Part shown: in pieces, positions 34,443 to 43,557 of the stretch
Layout: each line of letters begins with the position of its first letter
Numbering within the stretch: position 1 is the first letter of the stretch
Origin: Sporomusa sp. KB1
GTDB taxonomy: Bacteria; Bacillota; Negativicutes; Sporomusales; Sporomusaceae
Direction: 5' to 3'
Assembly (NCBI RefSeq): GCF_007830295.1
Contig: NZ_VLKC01000002.1
Span: forward strand, 2,636,203-2,700,202
Length of the DNA: 64,000 nt
The notes under the pieces: model-generated
Database searches by the model: none
Told to the model about the DNA's origin: nothing
The model's input: the letters and a program-made list of their open reading frames with translations, nothing else
Translations under genes and position numbers: made by a program

Positions 34443-34474
34443 ACAATATATACTATACGGGGGTATTGTATATG
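34443..34474. promoter_or_regulatory. Candidate CsoR operator upstream of the copper operon
   Basis: ACAATA and TATTGT flank a region with TATACGGGGGTAT, a GC-centred AT-flanked arrangement like known CsoR sites, 11 bp before the csoR start. A -10 like TACTAT overlaps it. Inference from position and base pattern. Confidence 0.5.
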
Positions 34475-34484
34475 GAGGATGGTC

Positions 34485-34754
34485 ATGTTAAATGAACGCG
34501 AAATCGCTAATGTAAAAAAAAGACTGCGACGGACTGGTGGGCAAATCAACGGAATTGAGAAAATGATTGATGAAGGCCGCTACTGTGTGGATGTTTTGCA
34601 GCAGATTATGGCCGCCAGAGCGGCGCTCAATCAAGTTGCGCTTATTATGATTGAAAGCCATACGAAAAGCTGTGTTGTTACTGCTATAAAGGAAAATCGA
34701 ACTGATGAGGCTGTTGATGAGCTAATGGGTGTTTTATCTAAGTTTACAAAGTGA
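34485..34754 (+). CDS. csoR: Copper-sensing repressor CsoR
   Basis: An 89-residue all-helical repressor of the CsoR/RcnR family. The copper ligands Cys-His-Cys are present: Cys in GRYCVDVLQQ (about residue 36), His and Cys in ESHTKSCV (about 61 and 65). The basic N-terminal RLRRTGGQINGIEKMI helix is the DNA-facing surface. ATG 34485 with GGAGG 6 nt upstream is chosen over the frame extension to 34416. First gene of csoR-copA-copZ. Confidence 0.92.
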   Translation: MLNEREIANVKKRLRRTGGQINGIEKMIDEGRYCVDVLQQIMAARAALNQVALIMIESHTKSCVVTAIKENRTDEAVDELMGVLSKFTK

Positions 34755-34785
34755 GATAAAGCTTATGATTGAGAGGTGAAAGGTT

Positions 34786-37212
34786 ATGGCTGAAGTACGT
34801 AATAACCGAGTTGCCGATACTGTGTTATTACAGATCGGTGGTATGAGCTGTGCTGCTTGTGCAAGCAGGATAGAACGAGGGTTGACAAAGTTGCCGGGAG
34901 TCGAAAAGGCCGCAGTAAATCTTGCGACTGAGAAGGCATCTGTGACCTATGACCGCTCCCAGCTAAGTCTTAGTGAAATAGCGGGTAAAATTGAGGATTT
35001 AGGCTTTACAGTCATCAAGGATAAAGTAGACTTAAAAATTAGCGGCATGACCTGCGCGGCCTGCTCTGGTCGCGTAGAAAGGAGCTTAACTAAGCTGCCC
35101 GGTATAGCCAGCGCGGTTGTAAATCTTGCAGTTGAGAAGGCTACGGTGACGTATTATCCGGGCGTAGTCAGTGTAAGCGATATCAAAGCTAAAATCGAAA
35201 GCATTGGATTTGGTGCGCATGAATTAACAGATACTCTAGCAGTAGATAAAGAAAAGAAAGCCCGCGAAGCAGAGGTCAATAGGCAGCGATTGCGCCTGTT
35301 CATAGCTGCTGGTTTTTCCCTGCCGCTATTGTTGGGAATGGTTTTGCATATGCTGGGGGCAATGGGCAGGGCTACCGAGCTGCTGATGAATCCATATCTC
35401 CAATTGATATTAGCCACTCCGGTGCAGTTTCTTGCTGGCTGGCAGTTTTATCGGGGTGCTTATCTGGTGCTCAAGAACGGCAGTGCCAATATGGATGTTT
35501 TAGTCGTGCTTGGAACGTCTGCTGCTTATTTTTACAGTATAGCTAATGTACTGCGGCATGATCCTAATTTATATTTTGAAACATCGGCGATTTTAATTAC
35601 GCTCATCATATTAGGTAAGCTGCTGGAAGCCACTGCCAAGGGACGAACCTCTGAAGCTATTAAAGCTCTCATGGGTCTGCAGGCTAAAACCGCGAGAGTG
35701 TTTCGCGACGGTCAGGAAATTGATATTCCCTTCGAAGCGGTGGTGACCGGAGATGTTGTGGTTGTGCGTCCTGGTGAAAAAGTTCCGGTTGACGGTGTGA
35801 TTGTCGAAGGGACATCAACAGTGGATGAGTCTATGCTTACCGGGGAAAGCTTGCCTGTTGATAAAAAAATTGGTGACCAAGTGGTTGGTGCGACTATTAA
35901 TAAATTAGGTACATTTAAATTTGAGGCTACTAAGGTTGGTAAAGATACCGCTTTGGCTCAGATTGTACGCATTGTTGAAGAAGCGCAAGGTTCGAAAGCA
36001 CCGATCCAGCGTTTTGCTGATGTGGTTTCAGGTTACTTTGTACCAACTGTTGTAGGGCTGGCAATTGTAACCTTTGCCGTTTGGTTCTTTATCTTGGACC
36101 CAGGCAATTTCTCGCGGGCCTTGGTTAATTTTACAGCTGTATTAGTCATTGCCTGTCCTTGCGCACTGGGCCTGGCTACGCCGACATCCATTATGGTGGG
36201 TACAGGTAAAGGGGCGGAAAATGGAATCTTGATCAAAGGGGCGGAACATTTAGAGCAGGCGCATAAACTGACAACTATTGTCCTTGATAAGACAGGCACA
36301 ATAACCAAAGGCGAACCGGAAGTTACCGATATTGTGCCGCTCGCAGGACTTGGCGAAGCTGAATTAGTACGCTTAGCTAGCAGTGCAGAAAAAAATTCTG
36401 AACATCCTTTGGCCCAGGCTATTGTAAACTATGGTAAAAAACACGGTGTGCCTGTGGCAGACCCGGAATCGTTTACTGCCATTCCCGGGCATGGAGTTGC
36501 GGTTACTATTGCCGGTAAACGAATTTTAGTTGGTACCCGTAAACTCATGCAGGAAAATAATATTGAGTTTGCAGCTGCGGTTGCCCAAATTGAACAGTTA
36601 GAACTCCAGGGTAAGACGGTCATGTTATTTGCCTTAGGAGATAGGCTGAGCGGTTTATTTGCTGTCGCAGATACGGTTAAAGAAAGCTCGGCACAAGCGA
36701 TCAGCGAGCTGCAGAAGATGGGAATTGAGGTTTGGATGATGACCGGCGATAACACCCGTACCGCCCAGGCCATTGCTCAAACGGTAGGCATAACTAATGT
36801 TATGGCCGAGGTATTGCCGGAGCACAAAGCTGAAAAAGTTGAGGCCCTTAAAAAAGAGGGTAAGGTTGTGGCTATGGTTGGTGACGGCATTAATGATGCC
36901 CCGGCGCTGGCGACTGCCGATGTGGGTTTTGCAATCGGAACCGGTACCGATGTTGCTATCGCGGCAGCCGATATTACCCTGATGCGGGGTGAATTAACCG
37001 GTATTGTGGCTGCTATCCGGTTAAGTAAGGCAACCATGAGAAATATTAAACAGAATCTCTTTTGGGCGCTGGTGTATAATTCGCTTGGTATTCCGATTGC
37101 GGCCGCCGGATTTCTATCACCTGTTTTGGCAGGAGCAGCCATGGCTTTTAGCTCAGTTTCGGTGGTAACCAATGCCCTTAGATTGAAACAGTTTGATCCT
37201 TACAGGAGCTGA
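34786..37212 (+). CDS. copA: Copper-exporting P1B-type ATPase
   Basis: An 808-residue heavy-metal ATPase that pumps Cu(I) out of the cytoplasm. Two N-terminal metal-binding domains carry [10 protein letters not shown] (about residue 20) and [10 protein letters not shown] (about 90). The transmembrane metal site CPC is in [13 protein letters not shown] (about 455), the phosphorylated Asp in [10 protein letters not shown] (about 501), the HP motif in SEHPLAQA, and the ATP-binding [11 protein letters not shown] and [11 protein letters not shown] follow. Eight helices are expected. ATG 34786 follows GAGAGG. The arrangement with csoR and copZ fits copper detoxification. Confidence 0.95.
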   Translation: MAEVRNNRVADTVLLQIGGMSCAACASRIERGLTKLPGVEKAAVNLATEKASVTYDRSQLSLSEIAGKIEDLGFTVIKDKVDLKISGMTCAACSGRVERSLTKLPGIASAVVNLAVEKATVTYYPGVVSVSDIKAKIESIGFGAHELTDTLAVDKEKKAREAEVNRQRLRLFIAAGFSLPLLLGMVLHMLGAMGRATELLMNPYLQLILATPVQFLAGWQFYRGAYLVLKNGSANMDVLVVLGTSAAYFYSIANVLRHDPNLYFETSAILITLIILGKLLEATAKGRTSEAIKALMGLQAKTARVFRDGQEIDIPFEAVVTGDVVVVRPGEKVPVDGVIVEGTSTVDESMLTGESLPVDKKIGDQVVGATINKLGTFKFEATKVGKDTALAQIVRIVEEAQGSKAPIQRFADVVSGYFVPTVVGLAIVTFAVWFFILDPGNFSRALVNFTAVLVIACPCALGLATPTSIMVGTGKGAENGILIKGAEHLEQAHKLTTIVLDKTGTITKGEPEVTDIVPLAGLGEAELVRLASSAEKNSEHPLAQAIVNYGKKHGVPVADPESFTAIPGHGVAVTIAGKRILVGTRKLMQENNIEFAAAVAQIEQLELQGKTVMLFALGDRLSGLFAVADTVKESSAQAISELQKMGIEVWMMTGDNTRTAQAIAQTVGITNVMAEVLPEHKAEKVEALKKEGKVVAMVGDGINDAPALATADVGFAIGTGTDVAIAAADITLMRGELTGIVAAIRLSKATMRNIKQNLFWALVYNSLGIPIAAAGFLSPVLAGAAMAFSSVSVVTNALRLKQFDPYRS

Positions 37213-37239
37213 GGCAAGGGATGAGAGGAGGTGAAGCTT

Positions 37240-37449
37240 GTGAGTAAAGTAGCGGAAACAACCTTGAAAATTGAGGGTATGTCTTGCGGACATTGCAAAA
37301 TGAGTGTTGAGAAGGCCCTGCAGGCGATTGCAGGAGTAGTAAGTGTAAGTGTTGACCTAGAAAAGAAAGAAGCCATTGTAACTGGTACTGCTGAGCGGGA
37401 GGTCCTTGTGAAAGTTGTGGAAGATATTGGTTTTGATGTAGTTTCATGA
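37240..37449 (+). CDS. copZ: Copper chaperone CopZ
   Basis: A 69-residue heavy-metal-associated domain protein with the Cu(I)-binding motif GMSCGHCKMSVEKAL and the ferredoxin-like fold ending VEDIGFDVV. It delivers copper to CopA or CsoR. Two GTG starts compete; GTG 37240, 6-8 nt after AGGAGGTG, is preferred over GTG 37231, which overlaps the Shine-Dalgarno. Confidence 0.92.
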   Translation: MSKVAETTLKIEGMSCGHCKMSVEKALQAIAGVVSVSVDLEKKEAIVTGTAEREVLVKVVEDIGFDVVS

Positions 37450-37456
37450 ATGTAAG

Positions 37457-37483
37457 AAGGCAAGCCCTTTCAGGGCTTGCCTT
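37457..37483. terminator. Hairpin between convergent copZ and murI
   Basis: AAGGCAAGCCCT (37457-37468) and AGGGCTTGCCTT (37472-37483) form a perfect 12-bp stem with 3-nt loop. T-runs are weak on either side, but its position between convergent genes fits a terminator. Confidence 0.65.
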
Positions 37484-37530
37484 AAAAACATATGTATATA
37501 CGTTACCCGCCGCGCTGCGTCCAGTCCGGC

Positions 37531-38334
37531 TTATTTCAGTATATCAACTTGCTGAAAGTCAGGCAGCGGTACATTGATTATACGCTGTGCCAACCGTTTG
37601 GCTCTTGCCGGATCGGCAGAGAAACAGAAACGTCGTATTGCCTGTTGGCCGGCATTTGCTAACAGATCCATACTTTTTAGAGTTTCATAAGCATCACGGG
37701 CTGTTTGTTCAGCCGGGTCAATTATTGTTACATTAGGTCTCAGAATGTGATTAATAGTCTCTAATAGGAAGGGATAGTGCGTACAGCCCAAGACTACTGT
37801 ATCTACACCAGCATCTTTCATAGGCTGAAAGCATTCTCGACAAGCTGCTTCTGCTGCGGCTCCTGTTAATTCTTCTCGTTCTACAAGCGGAACCAGTGGT
37901 GGGCAGGCCTGAGGAAACACGCGGGCACTTGCGTCTGCAGCCTTGATTCGTTTGGCATGTTTGCCGCTATTAATGGTAGCTTGTGTGGCTGCGATACCAA
38001 TATTTTTATTTTTGGTGGCGGCTAGTGCCAACTGCTCACCGCTATTTGTGCCAACGATAGGAAAAGAATATCGGCTGCAAGCTTGCTCTAAAGCCCACAT
38101 CGTCATCGTATTACATGCCACGACTGCGATTTTAATGCCTTGCCTGTTTAGAAAATCGAGAATTTGCTTTGAAAACTCTATGATTTGTTCAACCGGCCGG
38201 GAACCGTAAGGAGCCCGACCAGTATCACCAAAATAAACAATGTTTTCATTTGGCATTAACTTAATAATTTCTTTTACTACAGTAAGTCCACCAATACCGG
38301 AGTCAAAAACTCCAATGGGTGCATTATTTGACAC
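37531..38334 (-). CDS. murI: Glutamate racemase
   Basis: A 267-residue racemase that supplies D-glutamate for peptidoglycan. The two catalytic cysteines are in VACNTMT and LGCTHYPF; the N-terminal IGVFDSGIGGLTV and FGDTGRAPYGSR are family hallmarks. The frame begins at 38373, but GTG 38334, 8 nt after GGAGG, starts just before the conserved N-terminus and is preferred. Confidence 0.93.
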   Translation of the reverse strand: MSNNAPIGVFDSGIGGLTVVKEIIKLMPNENIVYFGDTGRAPYGSRPVEQIIEFSKQILDFLNRQGIKIAVVACNTMTMWALEQACSRYSFPIVGTNSGEQLALAATKNKNIGIAATQATINSGKHAKRIKAADASARVFPQACPPLVPLVEREELTGAAAEAACRECFQPMKDAGVDTVVLGCTHYPFLLETINHILRPNVTIIDPAEQTARDAYETLKSMDLLANAGQQAIRRFCFSADPARAKRLAQRIINVPLPDFQQVDILK

Positions 38335-38463
38335 AACTGACACCTCCGAAGTGTAATATAGTATATGTGACAACAGCTGATTTTATAGGAAAGACTTCAT
38401 CATTATATAATAAATAAATAACTCAACTTTCGCAACATAAATTAGGCAGGTAAGCCTTGATAT

Positions 38464-38500
38464 AGCAACGAACCCTAGCCAAAGGCCAGGGTTCGTTGCT
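38464..38500. repeat. Long hairpin upstream of murI
   Basis: AGCAACGAACCCT (38464-38476) pairs perfectly with AGGGTTCGTTGCT (38488-38500), with further pairing inside. There is no T-run on either strand. A second hairpin (38696-38737) lies ahead of the next gene. Between 38335 and 38802 no convincing coding frame is seen. Confidence 0.6.
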
Positions 38501-38802
38501 TGTGATGAGCGCTGCAAGACCAATAGTTAGAAAATTGCTCTGAGAAAGAAGGTATTGGCTGTTTTGTGACGAAATACACAAAACATTAACAACAAGAGCT
38601 TCACATTGTAAACTTATGTCTGCGACAAAAAGACGCAATTGTGACAGGAATAGCCAACGGGCGGCTTTACTCTTCGGTTGGCATGGGAATAAACAAAAAT
38701 AGGGCAGCTTCAAATTTATTTTAGGCTACCCTATTTTAAAAATGCTTACTGGTAAGATTCTTTACTGCAGATATATATATAAATAAACCGCGGAGGGCTG
38801 TA

Positions 38803-39285
38803 ATGAAAAACTTGAAAGTTACTTGTCAGGAATTGCGTAAATTACTGCCAGTACTAAGCATTATTGTGCTTATCTTGTTAGCCGGAGTCGGTCAGGCAAC
38901 TACTGAGCGTTACTTACAGTCGCAGTTAAGCAATAAGATCCTGCTGGAATCTCAGCAGCGCCAAGCAGCATATCAGGCACTAAAGGCCCGGGTGCAGGAA
39001 TATAATAGTGCCTTTGTGAATCGGGATTATAATACCCTATATAGGTTATCCTATTTTAAAGGGGTTCCCCAGCCTAGCCTATTCGAATACTGCCAGTTGC
39101 GTGATGCAGGTTACGTCTATAATATCAGCGTAGCGGTACAGGATATTGAACTGCAGGGTGATAAAGCCTGGGCAGAGGTCGAACTGGTATTGAACCATCC
39201 GGCACTTGGGACAAATAAAACCACCCATAAACAGCAATGGGAGTTACTTAACGGTCTTTGGTATAAAGTAGACTATGGCAATTAA
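38803..39285 (+). CDS. Hypothetical membrane-anchored protein, NTF2-like
   Basis: A 160-residue protein with one N-terminal hydrophobic helix (LLPVLSIIVLILLAGVGQ) that may anchor it or act as signal, followed by a helical segment rich in Gln (about 35-65) and an alpha/beta domain with YNSAFVNRDYNTLYRLSY, a pattern seen in NTF2-like or DUF4829-like folds. RBS GGAGG before ATG. It lies alone between murI and gltS with a terminator of its own. Function unknown. Confidence 0.7.
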   Translation: MKNLKVTCQELRKLLPVLSIIVLILLAGVGQATTERYLQSQLSNKILLESQQRQAAYQALKARVQEYNSAFVNRDYNTLYRLSYFKGVPQPSLFEYCQLRDAGYVYNISVAVQDIELQGDKAWAEVELVLNHPALGTNKTTHKQQWELLNGLWYKVDYGN

Positions 39286-39320
39286 AAAGGACGGAGTCCT
39301 GGCGACTCTGTCCTTTTTTA
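39284..39320. terminator. Bidirectional terminator between the hypothetical gene and gltS
   Basis: AAAAAGGACGGAGTC (39284-39298) pairs with GACTCTGTCCTTTTT (39304-39318), one mismatch, 5-nt loop, T-run on both strands; it overlaps the stop codon of the plus-strand gene. Confidence 0.88.
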
Positions 39321-39326
39321 TAGTTT

Positions 39327-40550
39327 TTACCGGAACATTCCGGCCATACCGGTGATAATCAGCGCATTGGCAAAGTCAATCAAGAAGGCTCCTACCAATG
39401 ATACGATCATAAGGGCCCGAGGGGAAGGACCGTATTTTTCGGTTAATGCAGCCATGTTTACTAATGCATTAGGCGTTGCACCCATACCGAAACCGACCAT
39501 ACCAACAGACAGGTGTACAGCATCATAGGTGCGACCCATGATAAAGTAAACCACCAGCCAGCAGAAGAGGGCCATTAGAATAATTTGACCAATCAAAATT
39601 ACCAGCAGTGGGAGGGCAAGGTTAATGAGTTCCCACAATTTAAGACCATTAATAGCCATTGTTAAATAGACGGCCAACGAAATATCGGAAATGATTTCAA
39701 GAGCATTGCCATTGATTTCATAAGACTTGGTAAGATCGCCAAAGTTACGTATTACTGCGGCCATAATCATAGCGCCGATATAACCAGGAAGCGTAATCCC
39801 CGCTTTCGTCAAATAAAAACTTAAAATGGAGCCTAAACCCATGGCAGCAAGTACAAAGCCGAGCGTTTTTATTAAGCTATCGCCGTTAATGCCGGTTTCT
39901 TGTTCTTCTTCCACTTCAACACCATCTACAGCAATGCCGTCTTGTAATGGCGTGGGTAATTTGTATTTTTTAATCAGAGCTTCACCAAATGGGCCGCCCA
40001 TCAAGCTGCCTGCAACCATACCGAAGGTTGCACATGCCACAGCGGCAGCAGTAGCTCCCTGTACACCCCACTCTTCAAAGAGCGGTCCAAAGGCACCACC
40101 TGTTCCCAGGCCACCCATCAGCGTAACGGCACCACTTATAATGCCAAAGAGAGGATCAATACCGGTAGCCTTAGCAAGAGCAATGCCGAGAGCATTTTGC
40201 AGCACTGCCAGTACAACAGCTAACAAGAAAAAGATAATTAAGGGCATGCCGCCTTTTTTTAGCAGCGTTACACTAGCGCCCATACCAATTGTGCAAAAGA
40301 ACATAATCATGAGCGCGGTTTGCATAGAACCATCTAACTCAAACCCGAGAATTCCCTGGGTGCGCAGGAAAGTGGATAAACCAGCAAAAATCAAACCGCC
40401 AATAACAGGTGCCGGAATGCTGAGACGCATAAATATAGGTATCCGGTGCCTGATAAAAGAACCTAAAAAGTATACTGCCAGAGCCAGAGCAACTGTTTGA
40501 ATCATGTTAAGTTTGAGGATTAAAAGACCGTTTACAATTGTTGATTCCAT
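39327..40550 (-). CDS. gltS: Sodium/glutamate symporter
   Basis: A 407-residue inner-membrane protein of the GltS (ESS) family with about ten helices, importing glutamate with Na+. Typical sequences are LSIPAPVIGGLIFA, the re-entrant loop GLGTGGAFGPLFEEWGVQGA and the repeat-related VGMVGFGMGATPNALVNM. ATG 40550 has GGAGGG 6 nt upstream; the frame extension to 40586 is rejected. With murI and the abg hydrolases this makes a glutamate-oriented neighbourhood, but it is a separate unit. Confidence 0.93.
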   Translation of the reverse strand: MESTIVNGLLILKLNMIQTVALALAVYFLGSFIRHRIPIFMRLSIPAPVIGGLIFAGLSTFLRTQGILGFELDGSMQTALMIMFFCTIGMGASVTLLKKGGMPLIIFFLLAVVLAVLQNALGIALAKATGIDPLFGIISGAVTLMGGLGTGGAFGPLFEEWGVQGATAAAVACATFGMVAGSLMGGPFGEALIKKYKLPTPLQDGIAVDGVEVEEEQETGINGDSLIKTLGFVLAAMGLGSILSFYLTKAGITLPGYIGAMIMAAVIRNFGDLTKSYEINGNALEIISDISLAVYLTMAINGLKLWELINLALPLLVILIGQIILMALFCWLVVYFIMGRTYDAVHLSVGMVGFGMGATPNALVNMAALTEKYGPSPRALMIVSLVGAFLIDFANALIITGMAGMFR

Positions 40551-40576
40551 TAATTTCCCTCCACTCTTATTTGCTG

Positions 40577-40625
40577 AATAATGCAAATAGTGATAATAGT
40601 GTTTAGTGTTGCATTATTTTTTTTT
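40577..40625 (+). repeat. Inverted repeat with T-run upstream of gltS; intergenic 40551-40951
   Basis: AATAATGCAA (40577-40586) and TTGCATTATT (40609-40618), 22-bp spacer, followed by nine T in all. It may be an operator for gltS or a terminator on the plus strand. The rest of the gap is AT-rich. A 74-codon frame at 40581-40805 begins inside this repeat without a ribosome binding site and is not accepted as a gene. Confidence 0.45.
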
Positions 40626-40951
40626 AATTATAAGCAAGCACTTTATGAAAACTACAGAAAACAACTGAATGTTATATTAGAAAATACTGATTTATCAGTA
40701 ATGTTTTCAGAGGATTCATTTGTATGCATACAAGTGAATCGTTTTGAGATATTGTTGCTTTTTGATGTAAATCGTGCGAAATATGTAAATGGAAAAAACA
40801 AGTAGATTTATATTAATTCCTTTAAAAATAGATGTAGTACCGCCAAATCCATTGTTTACTAATCATCAAAAATATAGTATTCGGTCATATTAATAATAAG
40901 TGGTTCGCAATAACTATCAATGATTATTAAGGTGCTTAGGAGGGTAATATT

Positions 40952-41257
40952 GTGGCTGAAGACAAAACGTTAACTTGCAGGGATTGCAAGGCTCCATTCG
41001 TTTTTACTGCTTCTGAACAGAATTTTTATGCTGAAAAGGGTTTCACTAATGAACCAGGGCGTTGTCCTGAGTGCCGGGCAGCGCGTAAGCAAAGTAGTGG
41101 AGGTTCTAATCGGCGGGATAACAACCGTCCTCAACGTGAAATGCATGCCGTTACTTGTTCTGAATGTGGGAAGCAGACTGAAGTTCCGTTTCGTCCAAGT
41201 GGTGACCGTCCGGTTTATTGCCGGGAATGCTTTAATCAAAATAATTCGCGCTATTAA
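40952..41257 (+). CDS. Zinc-ribbon protein with two CxxC pairs twice
   Basis: A 101-residue protein with an N-terminal zinc-binding domain (TCRDCKAPFVFTASEQNFYAEKGF...CPECRAARK, the probable zinc-binding zf-trcl type) and a C-terminal CxxC-CxxC ribbon (TCSECGKQTEVPFRPSGDRPVYCRECF), joined by a basic Ser/Gly/Arg/Asn linker (about 48-62). Such small proteins are widespread in anaerobic Firmicutes; their role is unknown, possibly nucleic-acid binding. Start is GTG with AGGAGG 8 nt before. Confidence 0.8.
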   Translation: MAEDKTLTCRDCKAPFVFTASEQNFYAEKGFTNEPGRCPECRAARKQSSGGSNRRDNNRPQREMHAVTCSECGKQTEVPFRPSGDRPVYCRECFNQNNSRY

Positions 41258-41305
41258 TGTAAGAAACTGACTGCAGTATTATAAAAAATCAGGTGGTGAG
41301 GCGTA

Positions 41306-41452
41306 ATGGGCGGAAAAACCTTCGACCAGTTTACTAGCCGTCAACAGGCTAGAAACAAAAAAATGATGCACACAAAAGATCCTGAGTCCAAGAATCAAGC
41401 TGATGAGCAGGACAAAACGAAGGCAAGAGAAATACAGTCGCTGCCAAGCTAA
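41306..41452 (+). CDS. Hypothetical 48-residue hydrophilic protein
   Basis: A short frame MGGKTFDQFTSRQQARNKKM..., highly charged and rich in Lys, Gln and Asp, with AGGTGGTGAGG upstream of ATG and a strong terminator 24 bp after the stop. It follows the zinc-ribbon gene by 48 bp and probably shares its transcript. No family recognised. Confidence 0.5.
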   Translation: MGGKTFDQFTSRQQARNKKMMHTKDPESKNQADEQDKTKAREIQSLPS

Positions 41453-41475
41453 ATAGCTGATATAAAATGTAAAAT

Positions 41476-41527
41476 AAAGCCAGTGGTCTATATCTCAGCT
41501 TGATATAGACTGCTGGCTTTACTTTTT
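41476..41527 (+). terminator. Terminator after the zinc-ribbon/small-protein pair
   Basis: AAAGCCAG (41476-41483) with CTGGCTTT (41513-41520) and GTCTATATC (41486-41494) with GATATAGAC (41502-41510), separated by a TG/TG mismatch, followed by ACTTTTT. Confidence 0.85.
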
Positions 41528-41629
41528 GGTGAAATAGCAAGTCCTTTTTCATTTTGTTTTCAGAATCAGTTGTTATAATTACTAAGGCATAATGCGATAG
41601 TTGTGATCATTTACACGAGGAGGATTCTG

Positions 41630-43549
41630 ATGAAGTTGGATAAAAATTTTTGGGGCCGATTTTCTGCAGCTATTTCGCTGGGTTTCCTATGGTTCATTTT
41701 AGGGGCAATACTGCGTGTAAAGTTGGCACTATTTTCCTATAATCAGATTTTGGCAACGCCTTGGGAGATTTTTAAGGTGCTTGCGGTTGGCGGCATTTTT
41801 GATCTCATTGTTATCGGCCAGGGTTTGTTGCCGTTGCTCTTTTATTTGGCGCTTGTACCGCGCCGCTTTTTTGCTGCTAAGGTCAACAAGCTTGTAATTA
41901 TGGGTCTACTATGGGTTTCAACAGCACTTCTGCTGTTGTTGTCAGTTACTGAGTTTTATTTTTGGGATGAATTCCAGGCGCGGTTTAATTTTATTGCTGT
42001 TGATTATCTTATTTATACCCAGGAAGTAGTGGGGATGATTCGTGAGGGTTACCCGCTCAAGGCGTTATTTAGTGGCATTGGGTTGACTGCTAGTGTTTTA
42101 ACAGTTGTTATTTGGAAGAAATATTTGTGCTGGGATACCACGCTTTCGTTTAAGCGGCGGTTAGGCGTGTTAGGTCTTGCTCTGGTATTTCCGGTTGTTG
42201 TATTTTTCTCGGTTACCGGCAACATGAAGAATGTCAGTGGGAATATCCTTAATAATGAACTGGCAGGTAATGGAGTCTATGAATTTTTGTCAGCCTTTCG
42301 CAATAATGAACTTGATTATGTCCGCTATTATAAGACCATTCCTAATGAAGAGCTTGAGCCTAGACTTAGACAACTGTTGCAGGAACCCAACAGCCAATAT
42401 GTTAGCACAAATCCGGGAGAGTTGACTAAGTTTGTTACCGCGTCAGGCCTGGAAAGACATCCGAATATTGTAGTTATTACAGTGGAAAGTCTGAGCGCTG
42501 ATTATATGGGAGCCTTTGGCAATCAAAAAGGCTTGACCCCCAATTTAGATAAACTGGCGCAAGAGTCGCTTTTTTTCACTAAGGTATATGCAACAGGGAC
42601 CCGGACTGTCCGGGGCTTAGAGGCGCTCACTTTATCCATTCCACCGACTCCCGGACAATCCATTGTACGTCGTCCGGATAATGATGATCTGTTTACGTTA
42701 GGCTCAGTACTAAACAGTCGTAATTATAAAAGCTGGTTCGTCTACGGCGGCTACGGTTATTTCGATAATATGAATGATTTTTATGCCAAAAATAACTATC
42801 AGATTCTTGACCGTACCAGTATCCCGAAAGAGAAAATTATGACTGAAACCGTATGGGGTGTGGCCGATGAGGTCATCTTTGGCGAGGCTGTCGAAAATCT
42901 TGATAAAGCTTATGCCAGTGGTGAGAAAGTATTTCAGATGATTATGACTACCTCGAACCACCGCCCCTATATTTACCCAGATGGCAGAATTGATATTCCT
43001 TCACCTGGCGGCGCAAGCGGCGCTGTTAAATACACCGATTGGGCCATTGGCAATTTTTTGGCTGAGGCCAAAAAGCACCCCTGGTTTCAAGATACGGTGT
43101 TTGTTATTGTTGCTGATCATCAGGCGGCAAGTGCCGGAAAAACGGAAGTGCCGATCAAGAAATATCATATTCCGCTTATCGTCTATGCTCCCGGTCTTAT
43201 TGCGCCAGGGCGTGTTGATCGCTTAATGAGTCAAATTGATGTTGCACCAACACTGTTAGGCTTGCTCAATTTTTCTTATACCTCGCGGTTTATGGGCTAT
43301 GATATAATGAAGCTGCCGGTAGGCCAGGAGCGTATTTTTATTAGTACCTATCAGAATATCGCTTATGCCAAAGGCGATAACCTGGTTGTTTTAAAACCTA
43401 AAAAACAGGTTTCTTTTTACCAGATTAACTATCAGACCGGGGAATATACGAAACAGGCACCTGATGCTGATTTAGTGAACGAGGCCATAAGCTGGTATCA
43501 GGGTGCCAGTTCGCTGTATAAAGAGGGTAAATACGGCGCGGTTCATTGA
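41630..43549 (+). CDS. LTA synthase-like membrane sulfatase (phosphoglycerol transferase type)
   Basis: A 639-residue protein with about five N-terminal transmembrane helices (to residue about 205) and a large extracytoplasmic alkaline-phosphatase/sulfatase domain. Metal-binding and catalytic elements are VVITVESLSADYMGAFG (Glu about 285), the nucleophile Thr in TGTRTVRGLEAL (about 325), and VFVIVADHQA with the HIPLIVYAPG strand. The family makes glycerol-phosphate polymers (LtaS) or transfers phosphoglycerol to periplasmic glucans (MdoB-like); in a two-membrane Firmicute the acceptor is uncertain. ATG 41630 has GAGGAGG upstream. Two PAP2 phosphatases follow on the same strand. Confidence 0.87.
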   Translation: MKLDKNFWGRFSAAISLGFLWFILGAILRVKLALFSYNQILATPWEIFKVLAVGGIFDLIVIGQGLLPLLFYLALVPRRFFAAKVNKLVIMGLLWVSTALLLLLSVTEFYFWDEFQARFNFIAVDYLIYTQEVVGMIREGYPLKALFSGIGLTASVLTVVIWKKYLCWDTTLSFKRRLGVLGLALVFPVVVFFSVTGNMKNVSGNILNNELAGNGVYEFLSAFRNNELDYVRYYKTIPNEELEPRLRQLLQEPNSQYVSTNPGELTKFVTASGLERHPNIVVITVESLSADYMGAFGNQKGLTPNLDKLAQESLFFTKVYATGTRTVRGLEALTLSIPPTPGQSIVRRPDNDDLFTLGSVLNSRNYKSWFVYGGYGYFDNMNDFYAKNNYQILDRTSIPKEKIMTETVWGVADEVIFGEAVENLDKAYASGEKVFQMIMTTSNHRPYIYPDGRIDIPSPGGASGAVKYTDWAIGNFLAEAKKHPWFQDTVFVIVADHQAASAGKTEVPIKKYHIPLIVYAPGLIAPGRVDRLMSQIDVAPTLLGLLNFSYTSRFMGYDIMKLPVGQERIFISTYQNIAYAKGDNLVVLKPKKQVSFYQINYQTGEYTKQAPDADLVNEAISWYQGASSLYKEGKYGAVH

Positions 43550-43557
43550 AATAGCCT

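Noticed and set aside
38423..38713. 96-codon minus-strand frame upstream of murI
   Set aside because: It crosses two hairpins, has no ribosome binding site and reads like non-coding sequence.
39826..40500. 224-codon plus-strand frame inside gltS
   Set aside because: Antisense shadow of a well-supported symporter; composition is low-complexity Pro/Ser/Ala.
40581..40805. 74-codon plus-strand frame upstream of the zinc-ribbon gene
   Set aside because: Starts inside an inverted repeat, lacks a ribosome binding site and lies in very AT-rich sequence where long frames arise by chance.
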